A stretch of DNA of 64,000 nt from Streptomyces sp. NBC_00659. Lineage in GTDB: Bacteria; Actinomycetota; Actinomycetes; Streptomycetales; Streptomycetaceae. This document shows positions 8,711 through 17,185 of this stretch, in pieces. The notes below the pieces were generated by a model that searched no databases, was not told the origin of the DNA, and was given only the letters and a program-made list of their open reading frames with translations. A program made the position numbers and the translations under genes. Location: contig NZ_CP109031.1 of assembly GCF_036226925.1 (NCBI RefSeq), positions 3,038,001 to 3,102,000 on the forward strand, written 5' to 3'. Each line of letters begins with the position of its first letter. Within the stretch, counting starts at the first letter, position 1.

Positions 8711-9934
8711 TCACCGGTGCGCGTGTTCCGCGGGCGCGGGCAGGTGGGTGGCGACGAGGCGGCCGGGTGCCCCCGCGACCGCCGCCGCGCGGCGGCGGTC
8801 CACCGCGAGGCCTGCGGCGGCCACCGCGAGGCCCAGCACCGCGAGTCCCGCTCCGGCGAGGGCCGGAGAGGTCGCGCCGAAGCCCGCCGCCAGGGCGAGC
8901 CCGCCGATCCAGGCGCCGCCCGCGTTGGCCAGGTTGAACGCGGCCTGGTTGGCGGAGGACGCGAGGGACGGCGCGGCGGCGGCCTTCTCCATGACCATCA
9001 GCTGGAGGGGCGAGCCGGTGACGAAGGCGGCCGTGCCGAGCAGCACCACCGCCACCGCCGCGCTCCACTCGGTACGCATCAGCACCGGGAAGGCGGCCAG
9101 TACGGCCACCAGCGAGGCCAGGCCGCCGAACAGGGTGCGGCGCATCGCGTGGTCCGCGAGCCGCCCGCCGAGCAGGTTGCCGGCCGTGGCGCCGACCCCG
9201 AACAGCGCCAGCAGCAGCGTGACACTGCCGTGGGCGTATCCGGCGGCGTCGGTGAGCATGGGCGTGATGTAGCTGTACGCGGAGAACAGGGCCGCGAATC
9301 CGGTGACCGTCGTGCCGAGGGCGAGCCATACGGGCAGCGGGCGCAGGGCGGCGAGTTCGCCGCGCAGGCCGACGCCGGGGGTGTGACCGGGAGTCCGCGG
9401 GATCAGCAGGTACAGCGAGGCGATGGCGGCCACGCCGATCGCGCTCACCCCGAGGAAGGTGGCCCGCCAGCCCAGGTGCTGCCCCACGAGGGTGGCGGCC
9501 GGAACTCCGGCGATGTTCGCGACGGTCAGGCCGAGGAACATGAGCGACACGGAGCGGGCCTTGCGCTCGGGCGCGACCAGGCCGGTGGCCACGACGGCGC
9601 CGACGCCGAAGAACGCGCCGTGCGGCAGGCCGCTGAGGAAGCGGGCGGCGAGCAGCCAGTTCTCGCCGGGGGCGAGGGCGGAGAGCGCGTTGCCCGCGAC
9701 GAAGAGGCCCATCAGGGCGATGAGGACCGTGCGGCGGGACATCCGGGAGGTGGCCGCGGCGAGCAGCGGGGCGCCGATGACGACGCCGAGCGCGTAGGCG
9801 GAGACCAGGTGTCCGGCCTCCGGGATGGATATGCCCAGGTCGCCCGCCACGTCGGGCAGCAGGCCCATCATGGCGAACTCGGTGGTGCCGATGCCGAAGG
9901 CGCCCACGGCGAGGGCGAGCAGGGCCAGAGGCAT
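8711..9934 (-). CDS. MFS transporter, DHA1 (AraJ-like) family
   Basis: 407 residues, about twelve membrane helices. The N-terminus MPLALLALAVGAFGIGTTEF is the hallmark of the AraJ/YdhP group of drug or sugar exporters; SRMSRRTVL corresponds to the loop 2-3 signature. I start at the ATG preceded by GAAAGG, because the 37 residues an upstream start would add are Arg/Pro-rich shadow sequence. The substrate is unknown. A perfect 9-bp palindrome lies about 125 bp upstream and is the likely operator, though no regulator gene is adjacent. Confidence 0.88.
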   Translation of the reverse strand: MPLALLALAVGAFGIGTTEFAMMGLLPDVAGDLGISIPEAGHLVSAYALGVVIGAPLLAAATSRMSRRTVLIALMGLFVAGNALSALAPGENWLLAARFLSGLPHGAFFGVGAVVATGLVAPERKARSVSLMFLGLTVANIAGVPAATLVGQHLGWRATFLGVSAIGVAAIASLYLLIPRTPGHTPGVGLRGELAALRPLPVWLALGTTVTGFAALFSAYSYITPMLTDAAGYAHGSVTLLLALFGVGATAGNLLGGRLADHAMRRTLFGGLASLVAVLAAFPVLMRTEWSAAVAVVLLGTAAFVTGSPLQLMVMEKAAAAPSLASSANQAAFNLANAGGAWIGGLALAAGFGATSPALAGAGLAVLGLAVAAAGLAVDRRRAAAVAGAPGRLVATHLPAPAEHAHR

Positions 9935-10056
9935 GAGAGGCCTTTCGAAGGAGCTGGGGCGAGCGGGACTCCGTACGGGCGCGGCGGTTCGCGGGAAGCC
10001 GCGCGGGTACGGGCGCGTCCGCGCACGGCGATGTGCGCGGGACACGGTCGGTGGAA

Positions 10057-10081
10057 CACCGGCTATTAAGTTTAGCCGGTG
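10057..10081. promoter_or_regulatory. Palindromic operator candidate upstream of the DHA1 MFS gene
   Basis: CACCGGCTA, 7 bp of TTAAGTT, then TAGCCGGTG: a perfect 9-bp inverted repeat with an AT-rich centre, as bound by many MarR or TetR regulators. It lies in the spacer between the endonuclease-like gene and the MFS start. Confidence 0.5.
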
Positions 10082-10136
10082 AACAAAGTCTGCCGAGCCC
10101 AGTATTCCAGGAGGTTGAAAGGCGATTCCGGGCGGG

Positions 10137-11174
10137 TTAAGAGGCCGTGGCGTCCATCTTCACGCGGGCCGCGACCGGGAGGTGGTCGCTGCCGGTCGAC
10201 GGCAGGGTCCAGGAGGCCACCGGCTCGATGCCCTTGACCATGATCTGGTCGATCCGGGCCATCGGGAACGAGGCCGGCCAGCTGAACCCGAAGCCGCTGC
10301 CCGCCGCGCCCTGCGTGGACCGCATCTGAGCGGTGACCGCGTTCAACGCCCGGTCGTTCATCGTGCCGTTGAGGTCGCCGAGCAGGACGACCTGCTTCAG
10401 GGGATCGTCGCCGATGGCCTCGCCCAGCGCGTTCGCGCTCTTGTCGCGCTGATGGGCGGTGAACCCGGCCTTCATCTTCACCCGCACCGAGGGCAGATGG
10501 GCCACGTACACCGCGACCCGGCCGGTCGGCGCCGTCACGGTCGCCCGCATGGCGCGCGTCCAGCCCAGCTTGATGTCCACCGGCCGGACGTCACCGAGCG
10601 GGTACTTGCTCCACAGTCCGACGGTGCCCTGCACCGAGTGGTACTTGTACGTCGACGCGAGCGCCTTCTCGTACACCGGCACCGCCGAGGCCGTCAGCTC
10701 CTCCAGGGCGAGCACGTCGGCGCCGGAGGCGGCCACGTCCTGGGCCGTGCCGGACGGGTCCGGGTTGTCGGCGTTGACGTTGTGGGTGGCGACGGTCAGA
10801 TCGCCGCCCCCGCCGGTCTTGTCGGTGAGCAGTCCGCCGAAGAGGTTCAGCCAGACCGCGCCGGTCAGCAGCACGGCGATCAGGGCACTGGCGGACCTGC
10901 GCACGAAGGCGAGGAGCAGCAGCACCGGAATGAACACGCCGAGCCACGGCAGGAACGTCTCGGTGAGACTGCCGAGGTTGCCGATCCGGTTCGGGATCCG
11001 CGCGTGCGTCAGCATCACCAGGGCGAGCAGCAGCGCGAGGGCGGCGAGGATCAGTCCGCGCCGCCAGATGCCACGGTCGCCGCGCCAGCCGTCGAGCAGG
11101 CGCCGGAGCCGGGAATCTCTGCGCTCCGGCCCCCGGCCGTCGCTGCCCGTCTCCGTCATATACGCCTGCGCCAT
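10137..11174 (-). CDS. Membrane-anchored endonuclease/exonuclease/phosphatase-fold protein
   Basis: 345 residues. A cytoplasmic basic N-terminus (about 1-38) is followed by three hydrophobic helices at about 40-115, placing the catalytic domain outside. The EEP domain shows ATHNVNADNPD, the metal-binding ALEELT, VLLGDLNGTM and the terminal SDHLPVAA, matching the DNase I/sphingomyelinase fold. This arrangement is common in Streptomyces; whether it cuts nucleic acid, phosphoester lipid or inositol phosphate cannot be told. GAGG precedes the ATG; an alternative ATG lies 15 bp downstream. Confidence 0.87.
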   Translation of the reverse strand: MAQAYMTETGSDGRGPERRDSRLRRLLDGWRGDRGIWRRGLILAALALLLALVMLTHARIPNRIGNLGSLTETFLPWLGVFIPVLLLLAFVRRSASALIAVLLTGAVWLNLFGGLLTDKTGGGGDLTVATHNVNADNPDPSGTAQDVAASGADVLALEELTASAVPVYEKALASTYKYHSVQGTVGLWSKYPLGDVRPVDIKLGWTRAMRATVTAPTGRVAVYVAHLPSVRVKMKAGFTAHQRDKSANALGEAIGDDPLKQVVLLGDLNGTMNDRALNAVTAQMRSTQGAAGSGFGFSWPASFPMARIDQIMVKGIEPVASWTLPSTGSDHLPVAARVKMDATAS

Positions 11175-11374
11175 ACCGTCGCCTCACAAAATGCCGTGCG
11201 CACCGTCTGCCCCTCGACTACGACCCTAGGGGATGTCCGGTGTGGTTCTCGCCGTCCAGGACGGCCGTACAGGCAAGGGGACGTACAACTTCGCGTTCGG
11301 AGTTCCGCATCCTGGCACAAGGTGCGGCCTCTGTGACGAAACGCGCACATTCACCCTGTCAGAAACAGCTCATG

Positions 11375-12013
11375 TCACGGCCGGGCGGGGCGCAGGCCCT
11401 CCAGCAGCGTGTCGACGATCTGTTCGGCGAGGCCCTCCGGGAGTTCGGTGTCCGGGCGCATGACGGAGCGGACGAGCATGGGGCCGACGAAGATGTCGTT
11501 GAGCAGCTCGATGTCGACGTCGTCGCGGAGTTCGCCGTTCTCCTGTCCGCGGCGCAGCACCTCGTGGCCCAGTTCGCGTCGCGGCGCTATGACCGTGGCG
11601 TCGTACGCGGCCCACAGTTTGGGGCTGCTCTTCATCTGCGCGTAGACGTTGTGCAGGATGGCCGAGGAGCGGCTGACGAGACCGCGGCGGCGCAGCGACT
11701 CCAGCAGGACGACGAGGTCGTCGCGCATGGAGACGCCGGGGAGTTCGGGGTCGGCGGGCTCGGCACCGCGCAGGACGTCGACGAAGAGTTCTTCCTTGCC
11801 GCTCCAGCGGCGGTAGATCGTCGCCTTGCCGACACCGGCGGTACGCGCCAGCCGCTCGATGGAGATGTCGGCGAGCGGAACCCCGTCCTCCAGGAGCTTC
11901 ATCACGCCCTCGACGATGGCTCGTTCCACCGCCTCACTGCGGGGACGTCCCCTGCTGGGGCACACCTGCATGTCTCGGCTGTCCGCGAGGCTCACGTCGA
12001 ACTCCGTTCCCAT
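11375..12013 (-). CDS. TetR-family transcriptional regulator
   Basis: 212 residues. The helix-turn-helix is at about 40-75 (ISIERLARTAGVGKATIYRRW), followed by a ligand-binding helical domain with a TetR_C-like end. It lies 108 bp downstream of the DHA2 efflux gene on the same strand and is probably cotranscribed, the usual arrangement of a repressor with its pump. Its target is probably the perfect 13-bp palindrome ahead of the pump gene. A start at the internal ATG (MQVCPSRGRPRS) is also possible, as no strong ribosome site precedes the first ATG. Confidence 0.9.
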   Translation of the reverse strand: MGTEFDVSLADSRDMQVCPSRGRPRSEAVERAIVEGVMKLLEDGVPLADISIERLARTAGVGKATIYRRWSGKEELFVDVLRGAEPADPELPGVSMRDDLVVLLESLRRRGLVSRSSAILHNVYAQMKSSPKLWAAYDATVIAPRRELGHEVLRRGQENGELRDDVDIELLNDIFVGPMLVRSVMRPDTELPEGLAEQIVDTLLEGLRPARP

Positions 12014-12121
12014 CGGCGACCAGGTGTCATTCTCCCCCGTTCACAGCGGTAACGGCACACCGCGCGACGCGCCCGCCGTGGACACCCCGGTCGAGGGTGC
12101 CCACGGTCGCGTACGCGCGTG

Positions 12122-13723
12122 TCAGTCCTGTCCGAGGTCGGCCGTCACCAGCTCGGCCTCCTTCTCGCCTTCCTGCTCGGCCGCCGGACGGCCGGGCAGG
12201 AACAGCGCGACGACCACCGCGCCGATGACCGCGACACCCGCGCCGCACAGGGCGGTGACGTGCATCGCGTGCAGGAAGGCGTCGTTCGCCGGGGTGACGA
12301 GGGCCTTGCCCTGCGGGCCGAGCTTGGCGGCGACACCGAGGGTGGCCTCGATGGACTCGCCCGCGGTGTGCCGCAGGGGGGCCGGGACGAGGGAGAGCTT
12401 GTCCTCGATGCCGTTGCGGTAGGCGGTGGAGAGCACGGAGCCGAGGACCGCGATACCGAGGGCGCCGCCGACCTGGCGGAAGGTGTTGCTCAGCGCGGAC
12501 GCGGAGCCGGCCTTCTCGCGCGGCAGCGCCTGCATGATGACGACGCTGGTCGGGGTCATGATGTGCGCCATGCCGGTGCCCATCAGGAAGAAGATGACTT
12601 CGAGGAGCCAGATCGGGGTGTCCGCCTCCAGGGTGGCGAACGCGGCCAGCATCGCGGCGATCAGCACCAGGCCCGCCGTGCAGGTGGCACGGTTGCCGAA
12701 GCGGTCGACGACCAGCCGGGCGCGCGGCGCGAAGATGAGCTGGGCCACGGCCAGCGGCAGCATCAGCAGGCCGGTCTGCAGCGGCGAGTAGCCCCGCACG
12801 CTCTGGGTGTAGAAGACCGAGAAGAAGGTCACGCCCATCAGCGCGAAGAAGACCAGCGCGATGGCCGACATCGCCGCCGAGAAGACCTTGTTCCCGAAGT
12901 ACGTGACGTCGATGGACGGGTGGTCGCTGCGCTTCTCGAACAGCACGAAGCCGATGAGGACGGCGAGTCCGGCGCCGATCGTCGCGAGGACCTGTGGGTC
13001 GGTGAAGTCGGCGAGCTGGCCGCCCTTGATGATGCCGTAGACGAGCAGGACGAGGCCGATGATCGAGAGGACCACGCCGACCGGGTCCAGGCGGCCCGGG
13101 TTCGGGTCGCGGGAGTCGGGGACCAGCCAGATCATCAGGCCGATCGCGAGCACCACGATGGGCACGTTGATCAGGAAGACCGAGCCCCACCAGAAGTGGT
13201 CGAGGAGCACGCCGCCGGTGATCGGGCCGATCGCGATGGCGAGGCCGACGCCGCCGGCCCAGATGCCGATGGCCTTGGGCTGCTCGTCGCGCTCGAAGAC
13301 GTTCATGAGGATGGCGAGGGTCGCGGGCATCACGAAGGCGGCGCCGAGACCCATGAGCGCACGGAACGCGATGAGCTGGACGGGCGAGCCGGACTCGGCG
13401 GCCAGCGCGGAACCGATGCCGAAGACGGCCAGACCGGCGAGCAGCATCTTCTTGCGGCCGAGCCGGTCGCCGAGGAGGCCCGCGGTGAACAGGAGACCGG
13501 CGAAGACGAGCGTGTAGGCGTTGATGGCCCACTCCAGCTCGCCCTGGGTGGCTCCGAGCCCGGTGGGCGCGGGGGTCGAGATCGTCTTGATCGCGACGTT
13601 CAGGATGGAGTTGTCGAGCACCACGATCAGCAGGCTCAGCATGAGCGCGCCGAGGATCGCCCAGCGGCGCCGGTGCACCGCCTCGGGAACTCGTCGTTCG
13701 AGCGGAGGAGCGGAAGTTGTCAT
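12122..13723 (-). CDS. MFS drug efflux transporter, DHA2 (EmrB/QacA) family
   Basis: 533 residues with about fourteen helices. Helix 1 [14 protein letters not shown] carries the LDxTIVNVAL-type motif of DHA2 proton antiporters, and [10 protein letters not shown] is the loop 2-3 signature. The ATG giving [12 protein letters not shown] is preceded by AAGGTGG; the upstream alternative would place coding sequence close to the operator. It exports hydrophobic or cationic drugs; the actual substrate is unknown. Control by the downstream TetR protein is inferred from the promoter palindrome. Confidence 0.92.
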   Translation of the reverse strand: MTTSAPPLERRVPEAVHRRRWAILGALMLSLLIVVLDNSILNVAIKTISTPAPTGLGATQGELEWAINAYTLVFAGLLFTAGLLGDRLGRKKMLLAGLAVFGIGSALAAESGSPVQLIAFRALMGLGAAFVMPATLAILMNVFERDEQPKAIGIWAGGVGLAIAIGPITGGVLLDHFWWGSVFLINVPIVVLAIGLMIWLVPDSRDPNPGRLDPVGVVLSIIGLVLLVYGIIKGGQLADFTDPQVLATIGAGLAVLIGFVLFEKRSDHPSIDVTYFGNKVFSAAMSAIALVFFALMGVTFFSVFYTQSVRGYSPLQTGLLMLPLAVAQLIFAPRARLVVDRFGNRATCTAGLVLIAAMLAAFATLEADTPIWLLEVIFFLMGTGMAHIMTPTSVVIMQALPREKAGSASALSNTFRQVGGALGIAVLGSVLSTAYRNGIEDKLSLVPAPLRHTAGESIEATLGVAAKLGPQGKALVTPANDAFLHAMHVTALCGAGVAVIGAVVVALFLPGRPAAEQEGEKEAELVTADLGQD

Positions 13724-13739
13724 GACGACCACCTTAGAG

Positions 13740-13774
13740 GCATTTCGATACGGCACCGTCTCGTATCGAAATGC
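13740..13774. promoter_or_regulatory. TetR-type operator of the efflux operon
   Basis: GCATTTCGATACG and CGTATCGAAATGC are perfect 13-bp arms around a 9-bp centre (GCACCGTCT), 17-51 bp before the efflux ATG. The length and placement fit a TetR repressor binding over the promoter; the neighbouring TetR gene is the obvious candidate. Confidence 0.75.
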
Positions 13775-13992
13775 TTTACGCAGAACTTACGAAGAGACCT
13801 AGGGCTACGGACGGAGGCGGGGGAGGACGAGGAAAAGGCGGAGGGGAAGACGGAGGGGCGGGGTGGAGCGTGGCGTGAACGACATCGGGCCGGGCGGGCC
13901 CGGTCTAGCCTCGCGTAGCACGAAGTGTCACCATGGGGGGTGATCCGGGGACGCCGTCAGGGTGCCTCGAGATGACATAAGGAGCCGTTGCG

Positions 13993-14880
13993 ATGACGCA
14001 GGTTTCGGCTGCCCAGAAGCAGCCTGCGGAGGGTGTCCTCAAGGCCGCCGGCAGCAGCAAGGCGCTGTACGGGGGCAAGAGCACCCGCCGTATCACGGTG
14101 CGCGACATCACCGCCGCCAAGGAGCGCGGCGAGAAGTGGCCCATGCTCACCGCCTACGACGCGATGACCGCGTCCGTCTTCGACGAGGCCGGCATCCCGG
14201 TCATGCTCGTCGGCGACTCGGCCGGCAACTGCCACCTGGGGTACGAGACGACCGTCCCCGTCACCATGGACGAGATGACCATGCTGTCCGCCGCGGTCGT
14301 CCGGGGCACCAGCCGCGCTCTGATCGTGGGCGACCTGCCCTTCGGGTCCTACCAGGAGGGTCCGGTGCAGGCGCTGCGCTCGGCGACCCGCCTGGTCAAG
14401 GAGGCCGGGGTGGGCGCGGTGAAGCTGGAGGGCGGCGAGCGCTCGCACCGCCAGATCGAGCTGCTGGTGGAGTCCGGCATCCCGGTGATGGCGCACATCG
14501 GCCTGACCCCGCAGTCCGTGAACTCCATGGGTTACCGCGTCCAGGGCCGGGGCGAGGAGGCCGCGCAGCAGCTGCTGCGGGACGCCAAGGCGGTCCAGGA
14601 CGCGGGCGCCTTCGCCGTCGTCCTCGAACTGGTCCCGGCGGAGCTCGCCGCCGAGGTCACGCGCACCCTGCACATCCCGACCGTCGGCATCGGCGCCGGC
14701 GCCGAGACCGACGCGCAGGTCCTGGTGTGGACCGACATGCTCGGCCTGACCGGCGGCAAGATGCCCAAGTTCGTCAAGCAGTACGCCGACCTACGCGGCA
14801 TCATGGGCGACGCGGCGAAGGCGTTCGCCGAGGACGTCGTCGGCGGGACGTTCCCACTGGAGGAGCACTCCGTCCACTGA
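13993..14880 (+). CDS. panB: 3-methyl-2-oxobutanoate hydroxymethyltransferase
   Basis: 295 residues. The enzyme adds a hydroxymethyl group from methylene-tetrahydrofolate to ketoisovalerate, giving ketopantoate, the first committed step of pantothenate and CoA synthesis. Family motifs: PMLTAYDAMTASVFDEAG, VGDSAGNCHLGYETTVPVTMDEM with the Mg-binding Asp, VKLEGGE, AHIGLTPQS and VGIGAG. AAGGAG precedes the ATG. It appears monocistronic: a perfect 13-bp hairpin lies about 150 bp downstream, at the head of a direct-repeat array. Confidence 0.95.
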   Translation: MTQVSAAQKQPAEGVLKAAGSSKALYGGKSTRRITVRDITAAKERGEKWPMLTAYDAMTASVFDEAGIPVMLVGDSAGNCHLGYETTVPVTMDEMTMLSAAVVRGTSRALIVGDLPFGSYQEGPVQALRSATRLVKEAGVGAVKLEGGERSHRQIELLVESGIPVMAHIGLTPQSVNSMGYRVQGRGEEAAQQLLRDAKAVQDAGAFAVVLELVPAELAAEVTRTLHIPTVGIGAGAETDAQVLVWTDMLGLTGGKMPKFVKQYADLRGIMGDAAKAFAEDVVGGTFPLEEHSVH

Positions 14881-15029
14881 GGCACCTCGGCCGCCGGGAC
14901 CCGGGCCCTCTCGGCCGATGGACGCCGGGACCCTGGCCCTCGCGGCCGATGGGACGCCGAGTCCCTTGTACCTCCAAGACCTCCAAGACACCCGGGGGTC
15001 CCGAGACACCGAGCCACTGCGGCACCAGA

Positions 15030-15065
15030 GACAACCCGCCGATCTTCCCCCGTCGGCGGGTTGTC
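15030..15065 (+). terminator. 13-bp perfect hairpin downstream of panB
   Basis: GACAACCCGCCGA (15030-15042) pairs exactly with TCGGCGGGTTGTC (15053-15065) across a 10-nt loop. The right arm is also the first unit of the following repeat array, so the stem may be an inverted copy of that repeat rather than only a terminator. Confidence 0.55.
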
Positions 15066-15207
15066 GCCGTTTTCGCATCCTGTCGGCGGGTTGTCGCCGT
15101 TTTCGCGTCCTGTCGGCGGGTTGTCGCCGCGTATGCGCGTTCTGTCGGCGGGTTGTCGCCGCATATCTGCGTCCTGTCGGCCGACTGTCGGCGACCTATC
15201 GGTAACG
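15052..15207. repeat. Direct-repeat array between panB and the ABC exporter
   Basis: GTCGGCGGGTTGTCGCCG begins at 15052, 15082, 15112 and 15144, with a degenerate fifth unit at 15176 (GTCGGCCGACTGTCGGCG). Periods are 30, 30, 32 and 32 bp; the variable tail is TTTTCGCATCCT, TTTTCGCGTCCT, CGTATGCGCGTTCT and so on. The array ends about 55 bp before the ABC start codon, so it may act on that promoter. No protein explains it. Confidence 0.85.
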
Positions 15208-15261
15208 GTCGGATTCTGTAGGCGGCCTGTCGGTCGTTTGTCGGTGGCGCCTGGCACCTTG

Positions 15262-16302
15262 ATGGACATGACGCGAATCGACAACACGCCCCGGCAAGCT
15301 GCGACCGGCCGCAGCGCCGTCACCGTACGGGGGCTGGTCAAGCACTACGGCGAGACCAAGGCGCTGGACGGGGTCGACCTGGATGTGCGCGAGGGCACCG
15401 TCCTCGGAGTCCTGGGACCCAACGGCGCCGGCAAGACCACCCTCGTCCGCTGCCTGTCCACCCTCATCACCCCCGACGCCGGAACGGCCACGGTCGCCGG
15501 CTTCGACGTGCTGAAGCAGCCCCGGCAGCTTCGCCGGGTGATAGGCCTCACCGGCCAGTACGCCTCGGTCGACGAGAAGCTCCCCGGCTGGGAGAACCTC
15601 TACATGATCGGGCGGCTGCTCGACCTGCCCCGCAAGGAGGCCCGCCGCCGCGCCGACGAGCTCCTGGAGCGCTTCTCCCTCACCGAGGCCGCCAAGCGCC
15701 CGGCGTCGACGTACTCCGGCGGTATGCGCCGCCGGCTCGACCTCGCCGCCTCGATGATCGGCAGCCCGGCCGTGCTGTACCTGGACGAGCCGACGACCGG
15801 CCTCGACCCGCGCACCCGCAACGAGGTGTGGCAGGAGGTCAAGCGCATGGTCGCCGACGGCGTCACCGTGCTGCTCACCACCCAGTACATGGAGGAGGCC
15901 GAGCAGCTCGCCTCCGAGCTGACGGTCATCGACCGCGGCAAGGTCATCGCCAACGGCCGGATCGACGAGCTGAAGGCCCGCGTCGGCGGCCGGACGCTGC
16001 GCATCCGCCCGGTGGACCCGCTGCAACTGCGCCCGCTGGCCGCCATGTTCGACGAGATGGGGCTCACCGGCCTCGCCACGACGATCGTGGACAGCGAGAC
16101 CGGCAGCGTGCTGGTCCCGATCCTCAGCGACGAGCAGCTCACCGCCGTCGTCGGCGCGGTCACCGCCCGCGGCATCACGATCGCCTCCATCTCCACCGAA
16201 CTGCCCAGTCTGGACGAGGTGTTCCTCTCCCTCACCGGCCACAAGGCCAGTGCCCCGCAGGACGAGACCCCCGCCCGCGCCTACGAGGAGGTCTCCGCAT
16301 GA
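15262..16302 (+). CDS. ABC exporter ATP-binding protein, DrrA family
   Basis: 346 residues. Walker A GPNGAGKT, Q-loop, signature YSGGMRRRLD, Walker B VLYLDEPTTGLDP and the switch histidine replaced by Gln in LLTTQYMEEAEQL, as usual for the DrrA/daunorubicin-resistance group. The C-terminal domain after about 240 is the regulatory part typical of these proteins. Two ATGs six bases apart (MDMTRIDN) could start it; no clear ribosome site is seen, so a leaderless message is possible. Its TGA overlaps the permease ATG (ATGA). The pair probably exports an antibiotic or lipid-like compound. Confidence 0.93.
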   Translation: MDMTRIDNTPRQAATGRSAVTVRGLVKHYGETKALDGVDLDVREGTVLGVLGPNGAGKTTLVRCLSTLITPDAGTATVAGFDVLKQPRQLRRVIGLTGQYASVDEKLPGWENLYMIGRLLDLPRKEARRRADELLERFSLTEAAKRPASTYSGGMRRRLDLAASMIGSPAVLYLDEPTTGLDPRTRNEVWQEVKRMVADGVTVLLTTQYMEEAEQLASELTVIDRGKVIANGRIDELKARVGGRTLRIRPVDPLQLRPLAAMFDEMGLTGLATTIVDSETGSVLVPILSDEQLTAVVGAVTARGITIASISTELPSLDEVFLSLTGHKASAPQDETPARAYEEVSA

Positions 16303-17123
16303 GCACCACCGTTGTCGAAGCCCCCCTCACCATCGAGGGCGACCCCCGCATCTCGCTCCGCGCGCACGCCCGCCACACCGGCGCGCTGATCCGCCGCAAC
16401 CTGCTGTGGATCCGCCAGGACCCGGAGTCGATGTTCGACGCGATCCTGTTCCCGGTCATCTTCACGCTGCTGTTCGTCTACGTCTTCGGCGGCTCCATCG
16501 GGCAGTCGCTCGGCGGCGGACAGGAGGCGTACGTCCAGTACGTCGTGCCCGGCCTGATGGCCATGATGGGCATGAACATGGCCCAGGGAGTGGGCACCGG
16601 CTTCAACACCGACTTCAACTCCGGTGTCATGGACCGGTTCCGGTCCCTGCCGATCGGGCGCGGCTCGGTGCTGTTCGCCAAGATCGCGGTGGAAGTGATG
16701 CGGATGCTCATCGCGACCGCGGTCCTCATGGTCGTCGGCGTCCTGGTCGGCTTCCACATCACCAACTGGCCCGGCCTGTTCGCCTCCGTCGGCCTGTCGG
16801 CGCTCTTCGGCTCGGCCCTGATGTGGGTGTTCCTCACCCTCGGCGTGGTCATGAAGAGCGCGCAGTCCGTGCAGGCGATGGGCTTCCTGGTGCTGATGCC
16901 GCTCCAGTTCGGCTCGTCGATCTTCGCTCCGACCAAGTCGATGCCGGGCTGGCTGCAGAACTTCACCGAGTACAACCCGCTGTCCTCCCTCGCGGACGCG
17001 GCACGCGGGCTGATGGTGGGCGGTCCGGTCGCGCACGGCCTGTGGGTGACGCTCGCCTGGTCGGCGGCCCTCACGCTGGTGATGGCGCCCATCGCCATCC
17101 ACAAGTTCCGCACCAAGAGCTGA
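16299..17123 (+). CDS. ABC exporter permease, DrrB / ABC-2 type
   Basis: 274 residues with about six membrane helices. Begins cytoplasmically (LRAHARHTGALIRRNLLWIRQDPES), then LFPVIFTLLFVYVFGG and the ABC-2 signature region FAPTKSMPGWLQNFTEYNPLSSLADAARGL. It overlaps the ATPase gene by 4 bp, so the two form one exporter. The convergent SARP gene ends 62 bp away, sharing a hairpin terminator. Confidence 0.93.
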   Translation: MSTTVVEAPLTIEGDPRISLRAHARHTGALIRRNLLWIRQDPESMFDAILFPVIFTLLFVYVFGGSIGQSLGGGQEAYVQYVVPGLMAMMGMNMAQGVGTGFNTDFNSGVMDRFRSLPIGRGSVLFAKIAVEVMRMLIATAVLMVVGVLVGFHITNWPGLFASVGLSALFGSALMWVFLTLGVVMKSAQSVQAMGFLVLMPLQFGSSIFAPTKSMPGWLQNFTEYNPLSSLADAARGLMVGGPVAHGLWVTLAWSAALTLVMAPIAIHKFRTKS

Positions 17124-17185
17124 CGTCCGACGCACGGACCCGGCTCCGTCACCGGGGCCGGGGCGCGCCGGTTCGCGTCCGCGCC

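Noticed and set aside
15052..15207. CRISPR array
   Set aside because: The units are adjacent with only 12-14 bp of semi-conserved tail, no true spacers, and no cas genes nearby.
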